DNA of 64,000 bases, taken from the NCBI RefSeq assembly GCF_000720725.1, contig NZ_JOCQ01000059.1, positions 36,953 through 100,952 of the forward strand, read 5' to 3'. Made by a program: the position numbers and the translations under genes. The notes beneath the pieces are model-generated. The model made no database searches. It worked only from the letters and a program-made list of their open reading frames with translations, and was not told the DNA's origin. This DNA comes from Streptomyces rimosus subsp. rimosus. GTDB lineage: Bacteria > Actinomycetota > Actinomycetes > Streptomycetales > Streptomycetaceae. Below, in pieces: positions 10,201-18,268 of this stretch (its first letter is position 1; each line of letters begins with the position of its first letter).

Positions 10201-12065
10201 CGTCCAAGCGGGTGCCCCTGGAGGCGTTCGGTGAGGTGGGGGAGCCCCCGGCCACGGCGGCCGCGGCACCCGGCGATACGTCCGCGAGGGTGTCCGCGAC
10301 CGCGGCGGGAGCGGTGGACGGTACGGAAGCGGCGCCGTCCGCCCCGGAGTCCTCCGCCCGCCTCGCCTCCGGGACACGCGACGAGCGGCCGTCGGCGTCC
10401 GGACGGGTGCTCACCTGGTTCCTGGAGCTGACGGGCACCCCCGAGGACGACGCCGACACGGAGTTCCTGTCCGCCGGGTTCGACTCGGTGGGCCTCGTCT
10501 CGCTGAGCGAGCGGATCTCCCAGGAGTTCGGGCTGTCCCTCTACCCGACGGTCTTCTTCGAGTACCCGACCCCCCGCCGCTTCGCCGACTTCGTCCTGAG
10601 CGAGGCCCCGGACCTGGCCGCCGGACTGGCCCCGGCGCGCCCGACGGGCAACGCCCCGGCACCTCCCGCAGAGATACGCGTGGTCGAGCCCGTACCCGCC
10701 GAGTCGGCAACGCCCGCGCCCCCGTCCGACCCCGTACGCTCGCGCGACATCGCCGTAGTAGGCGCGGCGGTCCGCCTGCCCACCGCACACACCCTCGCCG
10801 AGTTCGCGGACCTCCTCCGTGAAGGGCGGCACACCGTACGCGCGCTGCCCGACGGCCGCTGGAGCCGGCCACCGTCCGGGCCCGCACCGTACGCCTCGTT
10901 CCTGGAAGCCGTGGACGAGTTCGACCCGGGCCCGTTCCGGATCTCGCCCCGGGAAGCGCCGCTGATCGACCCCCAGGCGAGGATCGTGTACGAGACGGTC
11001 TGGCAGGCCCTGGAGGACGGCGGACGCGCCGGTGAGCGGGCCGAGGGCGGCCGGACCGGGCTGTGGATCGCGTACAGCCACGACCACTACCACGAGGAAC
11101 GGGCACGCCTCGGTGTGCCCGACGGCCGGGGCCTGGGCCTGGAGGCGATGATCGCGAACCGGCTGTCCTACCTGATGGACTGGCACGGGCCGAGCGCACT
11201 GGTCAACACCCTCTGCTCGTCCTCCCTGGTGGCCGTGCACACGGCCGTGCAGCACCTGCGCGCCGGGGACATCGACACCGCGGTGATCGGCGCGGTGCAC
11301 GCCGCTCTCAGCCCGGAGTACTTCCGCTCGATGGGCGATCTGATGGCCCTCTCACCGCGGCACCGCTGTCATGCCTTCGACGCCACCGCCGACGGGTTCG
11401 TCCCCGGGGAGGGCGCGGTCGCCGTCGTCCTGCGGCGCCACGACGACGCCCGACGGGACGGTGACCGGGTCCGCGGCCTCATCAAGGGCGCGGCCGTGAA
11501 CCACGGCGGCCGCACGACCCGCTACTCCGCACCGAGTCCCCGCGGGCAGAAGGACGTCATCACCGAGGGATTGCGGGACGCGGGGGTCCCGCCGGAGACG
11601 ATCGGGCTGCTGGAGGCGCACGGTACGGGGACGAGGCTGGGCGACCCGATCGAGGTCGACGGGCTGGTGCGGGCCTGGCGCGGGCACACCCGCCGTGCGC
11701 AGTTCTGTGCGATCGGGTCATTGAAGTCGAATGTGGGTCATCTGGAGCCGGCCGCGGGTCTGGCGGGTCTGGTGAAGTGTCTGCTGGCGATGGAGTACGG
11801 GGTGGTTCCGCCGACGCTGCATGTCACGCGTCCCAATGACCACATCCGTTTCGAGGACTTCCGCAGGACAGCCACATCGTGCGGATCAGCGCGGCGGACG
11901 AGGCCGCACTGCGTGACCTGGCCGGCGGCTACGCCGACCACCTGGCAGGCACCGCCGAGGACCGGCTCGGTGACTTCGCCCGCACCGCCAACACCGCGCG
12001 GGCCGCCCACCGGTACCGCATCGCCGTGCACGGCGCCACGGCCGGCGAACTGGCCGCCCGGCTGA
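7233..12065 (+). CDS. Modular polyketide synthase 2, N-terminal part: KS-DH-ACP-KS (frame broken near 11858)
   Basis: It starts at GTG 7233, overlapping the PKS 1 stop (an ATG two codons later is also possible). Domains: KS ~19-443 with Cys193 in DTACSSS and both His motifs; DH ~725-995 with His758 (HAVYRRIMLPG, Arg in place of the usual Gly, and LLDSV without the downstream Gln); ACP with Ser1085 in GFDS; KS from ~1173 with Cys1328 in NTLCSSS and intact His motifs. No AT sits in the first module. Sense ends at RFED (11858); the ~70 residues after that are out of frame. The true continuation (AT) resumes two bases out of phase in the next entry, so the natural protein probably ran to 13258. 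Confidence 0.88.
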   Translation: MTMTTEPNERTAVSERDGRIAVIGMAVRLPGAEDVTDFGTLLRHDGVEVGEVPPSRWARKLYVGSGAHQGTHHRGGFLLDPFSFDPEAFGLTGEDAVLLDPQQRVMLEVGARALEDSGYLGTRRRLDAGVFIGARMNAYGFDHGRGPGADDAGGPADGPGAAALWGRSQNFMAAWLSDRFDLAGPSLVVDTACSSSLSAVWLACQSLTAGACELAVVGAVDLLIDPLTFVLLSRTGALSPSGLCRTFDRRADGYVPGEGAVALVLKPLPAALADGDLVLGAIAATAVNNDGRTMGVTSPNLEAQVELLDKVYERIDPATVRYVEAHGTGTAIGDPIEARALTEVFGRRGAPRNSVALGSLKRRIGHLHSAAGLAGLAKVLVLLRDGIVPALAVEEPNPRLNLADSPFHLPATLGHWPDAPVRRAAVSGFGFGGTNAHVVAEAVPSAPTRPDRTDGPTHMAHVLPLSADTPYALRELVAQWIGFLPTVGDDLGDVCATARLARPHRAERVAVCGADATELASVLRAWLLRYGAPDSAAPVGPAVRVRPEAAAAPPAWLLALDRSVRPVHEVIGLFETATGLRLADFSGELLRISEGVALTVALRDTGLPESAVDLPPGWQAVRDFAWGRSPVEEALAEVLRHDGDPATGSGDEAAADGELCARLAGAHDGREVAAVLAAITAGIFAAGQDIDWTAHQRGTAWRKRLLPSAQPRGRALNLPEPLRSPEPGTPTELVRDEGAAGYVFARVFGPGEAPLAQHAVYRRIMLPGVAWLEFLREGAALRGEPFHGVRDLLFHRPLIPSGACRVVCRVDALGRFTVEDGQHGDPFVTGRLQREPAAEPAPVPVAALLGACAEVHAGSGLYRWLRRIGYHHGRYYRNISWVAGLPDGGTLARVEGRRQRELNAPGVELFPGLLDSVTIAAIAPDNPVFGAADASAFIPLSAGRVDLHGPLDDAAYVRTETAFWNEEACRVTQTVTDATGRPLLVFGDMSSKRVPLEAFGEVGEPPATAAAAPGDTSARVSATAAGAVDGTEAAPSAPESSARLASGTRDERPSASGRVLTWFLELTGTPEDDADTEFLSAGFDSVGLVSLSERISQEFGLSLYPTVFFEYPTPRRFADFVLSEAPDLAAGLAPARPTGNAPAPPAEIRVVEPVPAESATPAPPSDPVRSRDIAVVGAAVRLPTAHTLAEFADLLREGRHTVRALPDGRWSRPPSGPAPYASFLEAVDEFDPGPFRISPREAPLIDPQARIVYETVWQALEDGGRAGERAEGGRTGLWIAYSHDHYHEERARLGVPDGRGLGLEAMIANRLSYLMDWHGPSALVNTLCSSSLVAVHTAVQHLRAGDIDTAVIGAVHAALSPEYFRSMGDLMALSPRHRCHAFDATADGFVPGEGAVAVVLRRHDDARRDGDRVRGLIKGAAVNHGGRTTRYSAPSPRGQKDVITEGLRDAGVPPETIGLLEAHGTGTRLGDPIEVDGLVRAWRGHTRRAQFCAIGSLKSNVGHLEPAAGLAGLVKCLLAMEYGVVPPTLHVTRPNDHIRFEDFRRTATSCGSARRTRPHCVTWPAATPTTWQAPPRTGSVTSPAPPTPRGPPTGTASPCTAPRPANWPPG
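11581..11858 (+). repeat. KS-domain repeat, copy 2
   Basis: Copy 2 of the repeat at 4661-4938. The nearly identical part is 11694-11858. It ends on the same base of the same codon as copy 1, and the sequence after it is unrelated to what follows copy 1. Here the join is out of frame. Confidence 0.9.
11859..11878 (+). other. Frame-breaking junction inside the last KS of PKS 2
   Basis: Upstream the KS frame ends at GAC 11856-11858. Downstream the conserved post-KS segment (SHIVRISAADEA, matching SHLVRVTGADEA of PKS 1) is read two bases out of phase. The KS C-terminus including the GFGGTNAH region is absent between them. I infer a missing segment, not a simple one-base indel. It may be an assembly join at a collapsed repeat or a real deletion. 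Confidence 0.8.
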
Positions 12066-13258
12066 GGGAGGTCGCCTCCGGAGCCACACCGCCGACCCGG
12101 CACACCCGGACGGCGACGACCACCGCCTTCCTCTTCACCGGACAGGGCTCGCAGTACGCGGGCATGGCCCAGGGCCTGGCGGCGACCGAGCCGCACTTCC
12201 GCGACGCGCTCCACGAGTGCGCCGGCCTCCTCGCCCCGCACACCGACGTACCGCTGCCCGACCTCCTGTGGGGCGACGCCCGGCACTTGCTGGAGCAGAC
12301 CCGGTACGCGCAGATCGGCATCGTCAGCGTCCAGGTCGCCCTGGTCGCTGCCCTCCGGGCGGCCGGGGTCCGGCCCGACGCGGTCGCCGGGCACAGCCTG
12401 GGCGAGCTGACCGCGGCCTGGGCCGCCGGCGTGCTCACCCTGCCCGACCTGCTGCGGCTGACCGCGCTCCGCGGCGAGCTGATGCAGGCCCGGCCCGCCA
12501 CCGGCACCATGGCCGTCGTCCACACCGGCATCCGTGCGCTCACGGCCGAACTGGAGAAATTCCCGGGCATCGAGATCGCGGCCCACAACGCGCCGCGCGT
12601 CCACACCGTCAGCGGCCCGGAAGAAGCGCTGGCCCGGTTCGCGGAGCAGAGCAGCTTCCGCGTACGGCCCCTGAAGGTCAGCCACGCCTTCCACTCCGCG
12701 GTGATGGAGCCGGCCCTCGCGCCCTTCACGGACGCGGTGGCCGCCACCCCGCTCGCGCCACCCGCGATCCCTTTCGCCAGCACCCTCACCGGCGCCTGGC
12801 ACAGCGATGCCACCGCCACCGATCCCGGGCACTGGGCCCAGGCGATCCGCCGGGCCGTCCGTTTCAGCCAGGCCGTCACCACGCTGGCGGAGACGGGGCC
12901 GCACACCGTCTGGGAGATCGGGCCGCACCCGCAGCTCCTCCCGCTCGCCCGCGCCACGCTGGCCGAGACACGGCCCGGTACCGACCCCGTGTGGATCACT
13001 ACGCTCCAGCGGGGCCGGGCGGACCAGCCGCAGTTCCACGCCGCGCTGGCGGCCCACCACAACCACACCGGCGCGGACCTGCACTGGACCGCCCTGCACC
13101 ACGGCAAACGCCAGAGCGTGACCACCGTGCCCGGCTACCCCTTCAGGCGCCGCCGGTTCTGGATCACACTCGACGTGCCCGGCACCTCGGCCACCGGCCC
13201 CACGACCACCGACAGTACCCACCCGCACGAGACGAAGAGGCCCGAGCACCATGGCTAG
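11879..13258 (+). CDS. Polyketide synthase 2, C-terminal part: acyltransferase domain
   Basis: This is almost certainly the continuation of the preceding PKS, not a free-standing gene: it opens in the post-KS linker and has no start signal beyond a fortuitous GTG. The AT domain follows, with GQGSQ, GHSLGE (nucleophilic Ser at 12395) and a SHAFHS motif. The His-Ala-Phe-His type is usually linked to malonyl-CoA selection; that is family knowledge, not a test. A GYPFRRRRFW post-AT linker and a short Thr/His-rich tail end the protein. The stop at 13256 overlaps the start of the AlkC-like gene by 8 bp. It is the only AT visible in the operon, and could load its own module or act in trans. Confidence 0.85.
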   Translation: MRISAADEAALRDLAGGYADHLAGTAEDRLGDFARTANTARAAHRYRIAVHGATAGELAARLREVASGATPPTRHTRTATTTAFLFTGQGSQYAGMAQGLAATEPHFRDALHECAGLLAPHTDVPLPDLLWGDARHLLEQTRYAQIGIVSVQVALVAALRAAGVRPDAVAGHSLGELTAAWAAGVLTLPDLLRLTALRGELMQARPATGTMAVVHTGIRALTAELEKFPGIEIAAHNAPRVHTVSGPEEALARFAEQSSFRVRPLKVSHAFHSAVMEPALAPFTDAVAATPLAPPAIPFASTLTGAWHSDATATDPGHWAQAIRRAVRFSQAVTTLAETGPHTVWEIGPHPQLLPLARATLAETRPGTDPVWITTLQRGRADQPQFHAALAAHHNHTGADLHWTALHHGKRQSVTTVPGYPFRRRRFWITLDVPGTSATGPTTTDSTHPHETKRPEHHG

Positions 13259-14372
13259 CGAATACGGACTGAAGCGACACTTCAACGGCGACGCCGCGCG
13301 CCTCATCGGGGGCAGGACACGCGCCGTCCACCCCGGGTTCGACGTCGAGGGCTACGCGGCCGAGGTCGAACAGCGCATCCCCGGCAAGGAGCTGAAGGAC
13401 CGCGTCCTCGTCCTGACCGAAGGCCTGCGCACCCGGCTTCCCGAGGACTACCCGGCCGCCGTGGCCGTGCTCGTGCAGATCCTCGGGGACGAACTGGCCG
13501 AAGGCGACGGCATGTTCAACACCAGCTGGTTCCTCATGCCGGTGGCCAGGTTCGTGGAGGAGTACGGCCGGGACCACCCCGAGGTGTCGCTGGACGCCAT
13601 CGAGGCGATCACCCGGTGCCACACGGGCGAGTACGCCATCCGGCCCTTCGTCGAGGACCACTATGCGATGACCATGAAGCGCGTCGCGGAATGGGCCCGC
13701 AGCCCGAGCCACAACGTGCGGCGCCTGGCCAGCGAGGGAATCCGCCCGCGCCTGCCCTGGGCCCGCACCCTCGACGTCTTCGTCAAGGACCCGCGGCCCG
13801 TTCTGGAGGTCCTGGAGACGCTGCGCAGCGACCCGGCGGAGTACGTGCGCAAGTCCGTGGCCAACAACCTCAACGACATCTCCAAGGACTCCCCGGAGAT
13901 CGCGCTCGCCACCGCGTTGCGCTGGCTGGAGGAAAGCCCCACGCCGGAGACGAACTGGATCGTGAAGCACGCCCTGCGCACCCTGGTGAAGAAGGGCGAC
14001 CAGCAGGCTCTGGCCATCCTCGGGGCGACGGGCGGGCAGTTCGTCCAGGTGTCCGGCCTGCGCGTCACCCCCGCCGCGGTGACCGTCGGGGACACCCTCG
14101 TCATCGACTTCGCCGTGGAGAACGCCGACACCCGGGCCCACAGTGTCACCGTCGACTACGTGGTCCACCACGTACGCAAGAACGGCCGCAGCATTCCGAA
14201 GGTCTTCAAGCTGACGACCCTCGAACTCGCCGCCGGGGAGCGGCGGTCCCTCCAGAAGACCCACGCCCTCAAGGAGGTGCAGACCCGCCGGTACTACGCG
14301 GGTGAGCACGCCGTCGACATTCAGGTGAACGGCCTGGTCAAGGCCACCGAGCAGTTCGCGCTGCGCATATGA
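13251..14372 (+). CDS. AlkC-type HEAT-repeat DNA alkylation repair glycosylase
   Basis: 373 aa. Residues ~1-265 are helical HEAT-like repeats carrying segments typical of AlkC/AlkD glycosylases (for example EYAIRPF, VRRLASEGIRPRLPW, VRKSVANNLNDISKD). The last ~100 residues form a beta-rich Ig-like domain, which marks AlkC rather than AlkD. The family removes alkylated bases without flipping them out, and AlkD relatives give self-resistance in clusters for alkylating products such as yatakemycin, CC-1065 and azinomycin. It overlaps PKS 2 by 8 bp and PKS 3 by 4 bp (ATGA), so it is translationally coupled inside the operon. A role as self-resistance to a genotoxic product is inferred from this placement. 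Confidence 0.9.
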   Translation: MASEYGLKRHFNGDAARLIGGRTRAVHPGFDVEGYAAEVEQRIPGKELKDRVLVLTEGLRTRLPEDYPAAVAVLVQILGDELAEGDGMFNTSWFLMPVARFVEEYGRDHPEVSLDAIEAITRCHTGEYAIRPFVEDHYAMTMKRVAEWARSPSHNVRRLASEGIRPRLPWARTLDVFVKDPRPVLEVLETLRSDPAEYVRKSVANNLNDISKDSPEIALATALRWLEESPTPETNWIVKHALRTLVKKGDQQALAILGATGGQFVQVSGLRVTPAAVTVGDTLVIDFAVENADTRAHSVTVDYVVHHVRKNGRSIPKVFKLTTLELAAGERRSLQKTHALKEVQTRRYYAGEHAVDIQVNGLVKATEQFALRI

Positions 14373-17300
14373 GCGGGGCCGCCGCGCACCTCGCCGCCAC
14401 CGATCCGCTGGTCCGTGACCACCGGATCGGCGACACCCCCGTCCTCCCGGCCGCCGCCCAGCTCGACATCATGCTCACCGCCTGCGACGCCCGGCGCCCC
14501 GACCGTGTGTGGACGCTGGAGAACGTCACCTTCAGCGCACCGCTCCGGGTGACCGGCCCCGGCGTCGACCTCACGGTGGTCACCTCCGACGACGGGCGGT
14601 GCTCGCTCCGTTCGCCCGGTACCGACGGGGAAGGCGCGCCGGTCGAGCACAGTACGGCGGATGTGCGCGGGACGCCCCTGCCGCCGCCCCGCTACGTCGA
14701 TCCGGCCGGACTGCGGGCCGGCTGCGCGGAACCCGTCGTGCTGGCGGACGTGGCGGCATGGCGGCAGACCAGTGGCATCACGTACGGGCCCGCCTACCGG
14801 GCGATCCGGTCCGCGCACCGCGGGCCGGACCGCATGCTGACGGTGCTGCGCGCGGACACCGGCCCGCACGGGGCCGGGTACGTGCCGCCGCCCCTGCTCG
14901 ACAGCGTCTTCCAGGCCCTGGGCATGCTCGACGGCGGGGTGGCCGGGGCATGTCTGCCCTGGTACGTGGGCCGGATCGTGGTGCGCCGGCGGGTCTCCGG
15001 CACGGTGTTCGCCCTCGTGGAGCGGGACACGACCGTCCAGTCCCGGGGCGGTGCGGTGCGGGGGCGGGCCACCGTCTGCAACCAGCAGGGCGAAGTCCTG
15101 ATCGAACTGGACCGCATCACCCTCAAGTCGTCTGCGGCACGGGCCCGGACCGCGGAGGCGCAGAGCCGTTCCGCAGCGGGTTCGGTGGAGACCGTCGTCT
15201 GGCGGAAGACCGAACCGGCGGCCGCCCCACCGGCGCGTGACGGGGCCCTGCTGCTGGTCTCGCCGCAGCGGGTGCCGGCGCCTGCCGGCCGGTCCGTGGT
15301 CCACCTGACGCCGGAGGAGCTGACCGGGGAACGCCTCGGCAAGGTGCTCGCCGGGACGGTCGTGGGGGCTGTGGTCTACGCCGCCCCGCACGGCCTGGCC
15401 GGCGCGGAGCGGGTGGGCGAAGCCCTGCAGGGAGTCTTCGCCCTGGTGAGGCGGCTCGCGGCACATCCGCCGATGCCGGATCTCCTGATGGTCACCAGTG
15501 GGGCCCAGCAGGTGGCGGGGGAGGAGACCGTCGATCCCTTCATGACCTCCCTGTGGGGGCTCGGCCGCACTGTGGCCGTGGAGCACCCCCGCGCCACCGT
15601 GCGTCTGGTGGACCTGGAGCCCGGGGCCGGCCTCACGGCGACCGCACTGGAGCAGGTGCTCGGACACGCCGGACCGGAACTCGCCCGCCGGGCGGGCAGC
15701 TGGTACCGGCCGGAACTGGAACCGGACGGGCACCCAACGCGATCGCCGAGCGGTGCACAGGGCCCCCGCCTGCGCGGCGGACGCTTCCTCATCACCGGCG
15801 GCATGGGCGGCATCGGCCTGCGCGTCGCGGAATTCCTGGCGGCCGAGGGCTGCGCCCATCTGACACTCGTGGGCCGCAACGTCCCGGGCACCGGGGAGAC
15901 GCGGGCGCGGCTCGACCGGCTCGGCAGCCGCTGCCGCCTGGACACCGTGGCCGCGGACGTCCGCCAGCTGCCGAACGTGCTCGACGGCGCGGAGCGCTAC
16001 GACGGCGTGTTCCACGCCGCCGGGGTGCTGCGCGACGGTCTGGCCCGCACCCTGACGCCGGACTGGGTCGAGGACGTCCTCGGCCCCAAGATCGGCGGAG
16101 TGCACGCGATCGCCGACCTGATCGCGGGCAGCGGGTCACCGGACTTCGTCGCCCTCTTCTCGTCTGTGTCCGCGGTGCGCGCCAACCTCGGCCAGAGCGC
16201 CTACGCCACGGCCAACTCCTACCTGGACGGCTACGCCGCCCGCAGACGCGCCGCCGGAGAGCCCTGGTTCAGCCTCGGCTGGGGACTGTGGAACGTCGGC
16301 ATGGGCGCGGAAATCGCCCCGAAGGCCGCCACGCACGGCGTCCCGGTCCTCACCGCGGACCGCGGTGTCGCCCTGCTGCGTACCGTCCTCGGCCGTCCTC
16401 CCGCGCACTACGTCCTGACCGCCGCCCATGCGAAGGAAGAATCCATGACCGCTGTGACACCGGAACGCGGGCTGTGGCCGTCGCTGACCACGGCCTTGAA
16501 GAAAGTCCTGCACGTGGACGACGTGGCACCGGAGGACGACCTGCTGGAGCTGGGCCTGGACTCGATGATGGCGGTGGAGCTGGCCGCTTCCCTGTCCGCC
16601 GACGGTTTCGAAACCGACCCGATGTCCTTCTTCGACCACAGTACGGTCGGAGAACTGGCCCGCCACCTCCAACCGTTGGCCGGTACGGCCCCGGCCCCGG
16701 CGACGGCGCCGGTCGAGGCGCCCGCCGCTCCCGCCCCGGTGCCGGACCCGGCACCCCCGGTACCCCCGGCACGTGAGCCGGAACGGTCGGCCCCCGCCGC
16801 CGCTGTGCACCGGACCCCGACCCCCACCGCCGCTGTGCACCGCACCCCGGCCGACTCCTTCGTCCCCGACTGGGACCGGTACCGCGACCCGTCACCCGCA
16901 GGCCCCAAGGCGACGGGAACGGCCCCGGCCCCCGAGGCGCCACGCCCCCGGACCCACACCCTTCGGCGTACCCTGCCCGGCCGTCTCACCAGCAGGCCCG
17001 ACGGCACGTTCCTCGACCGGCGTATCGACGCCCTTTCGGCGGAGGACCGCGCCGTCGTCGCCCAGGACGCGTACTTCTACGAGCCCGTCATCGAGGAGAC
17101 ACGGGGCGCCTACATCAAGTTCGACGGCCGCTGGTTCCTCAACTTCGCCTCGTACAGCTACCTCGGGCTCATCGGGCACGACTACATCGAGCAGCAGACG
17201 CTGCGGGCCGTGGAACGGCACGGCACCGGCGCCCACGGCGTACGGCTCCTCGCGGGCACCCTCCAGCTGCACCGCGAACTGGAACTCGCGCTCGCCCGCT

Positions 17301-18193
17301 TCCTCGGCACCGAGGACGCCGTCGTCTTCTCCAGCGGCTACATGGCGAACGTGGCGACCGTGGGCGCGCTGGTCGGCCCCGGCGACGTCATCATCGGCGA
17401 CGTCTACAACCACGCCAGCATCCTCGACGGCTACCGGCTGTCGGGCGCCGAGGTCGTCACCTACGCGCACAACGACCTCGCCGACCTGGAACGCGCCCTG
17501 AAGAAGGCGGGGGACGCCGGCCGGCTGGTGGTCACCGACGCCGTCTTCAGCATGGACGGCGACGTGGCCGACCTGCCGGGCATCGTCGGACTGTGCGAGC
17601 GCTACGGCGCCCCGCTCATGGTGGACGAGGCGCACAGCCTCGGCGTGCTCGGCCGCACCGGACGCGGCATCACCGAACACTTCGGCATCGACCCGGCGCG
17701 CGTCGACGTGAAGATGGGCACGCTGTCCAAAACTGTGCCCAGCGCGGGTGGTTACGTCGCCGGGCCGAGCGACCTCGTCTTCGCGCTGAAGAACAACGCG
17801 CGCGGCTGGATGTTCTCCGCGGCTGTCACACCGGCCCAGGTGGCGGCGGCCAGAGCGGCGATCGAGGTGATCGACGCCGCTCCGCAGCTGCCCGGCGAAC
17901 TGCAGGCCAGGACCTCGCGTTACCGGGAGCGGCTGCGGGCACTGGGCTTCGACACGCTCACGGGCCGGACGCCGGTCGTGCCGGTCATCTGCCGCAGCGC
18001 CGAGCAGGCGAACGCCATGGCCCGCGCGTGCCAGCTCGACGGGCTGTTCGTCCAGCCGATCGTCTACCCGGCGGTGCCGCGGACGCTGCCGCGGCTGCGG
18101 ACCATCGTCAGCCTCAGCCACTCGGACGCCGATCTGGACACGGCCGTCGCGACGCTGGAGAAGGCCGGCCGGGCCTGCGGCCTCATCACCTGA
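14369..18193 (+). CDS. Polyketide synthase 3: DH-KR-ACP with C-terminal alpha-oxoamine synthase
   Basis: 1,274 aa and no KS or AT: it begins directly in a DH (His18 in HRIGDTPVLP; D178 and Q182 in DxxxQ), so it should complete the KS-AT half-module of PKS 2. KR ~470-690 has GGMGGIG and SAYATAN. The ACP carries Ser732 in GLDSMM. A Pro/Ala-rich linker with two AAVHRTP repeats leads to a PLP alpha-oxoamine synthase, ~880-1274, with HGTGAHG, VDEAHSLG and PLP Lys1121 in TLSKT. In RedL, SxtA and fungal relatives such domains condense the acyl chain with an amino acid and lose CO2, releasing an alpha-amino ketone. The amino acid used cannot be read here. Confidence 0.92.
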   Translation: MSGAAAHLAATDPLVRDHRIGDTPVLPAAAQLDIMLTACDARRPDRVWTLENVTFSAPLRVTGPGVDLTVVTSDDGRCSLRSPGTDGEGAPVEHSTADVRGTPLPPPRYVDPAGLRAGCAEPVVLADVAAWRQTSGITYGPAYRAIRSAHRGPDRMLTVLRADTGPHGAGYVPPPLLDSVFQALGMLDGGVAGACLPWYVGRIVVRRRVSGTVFALVERDTTVQSRGGAVRGRATVCNQQGEVLIELDRITLKSSAARARTAEAQSRSAAGSVETVVWRKTEPAAAPPARDGALLLVSPQRVPAPAGRSVVHLTPEELTGERLGKVLAGTVVGAVVYAAPHGLAGAERVGEALQGVFALVRRLAAHPPMPDLLMVTSGAQQVAGEETVDPFMTSLWGLGRTVAVEHPRATVRLVDLEPGAGLTATALEQVLGHAGPELARRAGSWYRPELEPDGHPTRSPSGAQGPRLRGGRFLITGGMGGIGLRVAEFLAAEGCAHLTLVGRNVPGTGETRARLDRLGSRCRLDTVAADVRQLPNVLDGAERYDGVFHAAGVLRDGLARTLTPDWVEDVLGPKIGGVHAIADLIAGSGSPDFVALFSSVSAVRANLGQSAYATANSYLDGYAARRRAAGEPWFSLGWGLWNVGMGAEIAPKAATHGVPVLTADRGVALLRTVLGRPPAHYVLTAAHAKEESMTAVTPERGLWPSLTTALKKVLHVDDVAPEDDLLELGLDSMMAVELAASLSADGFETDPMSFFDHSTVGELARHLQPLAGTAPAPATAPVEAPAAPAPVPDPAPPVPPAREPERSAPAAAVHRTPTPTAAVHRTPADSFVPDWDRYRDPSPAGPKATGTAPAPEAPRPRTHTLRRTLPGRLTSRPDGTFLDRRIDALSAEDRAVVAQDAYFYEPVIEETRGAYIKFDGRWFLNFASYSYLGLIGHDYIEQQTLRAVERHGTGAHGVRLLAGTLQLHRELELALARFLGTEDAVVFSSGYMANVATVGALVGPGDVIIGDVYNHASILDGYRLSGAEVVTYAHNDLADLERALKKAGDAGRLVVTDAVFSMDGDVADLPGIVGLCERYGAPLMVDEAHSLGVLGRTGRGITEHFGIDPARVDVKMGTLSKTVPSAGGYVAGPSDLVFALKNNARGWMFSAAVTPAQVAAARAAIEVIDAAPQLPGELQARTSRYRERLRALGFDTLTGRTPVVPVICRSAEQANAMARACQLDGLFVQPIVYPAVPRTLPRLRTIVSLSHSDADLDTAVATLEKAGRACGLIT

Positions 18194-18268
18194 CCGGTGG
18201 GGCCGGACACGGCGCGCCGGCCGGACGGCACGTCGCACGACCACACGGACAACCAAGGGGGAACGCAC

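Noticed and set aside
9117..11300. Long open frame on the - strand (727 codons) opposite PKS 2
   Set aside because: Antisense shadow of conserved PKS domains; composition is not protein-like.
11879..13258. Free-standing trans-acting AT gene
   Set aside because: It opens inside the post-KS linker homologous to PKS 1, so it is the out-of-frame rest of PKS 2 and not an independent AT.
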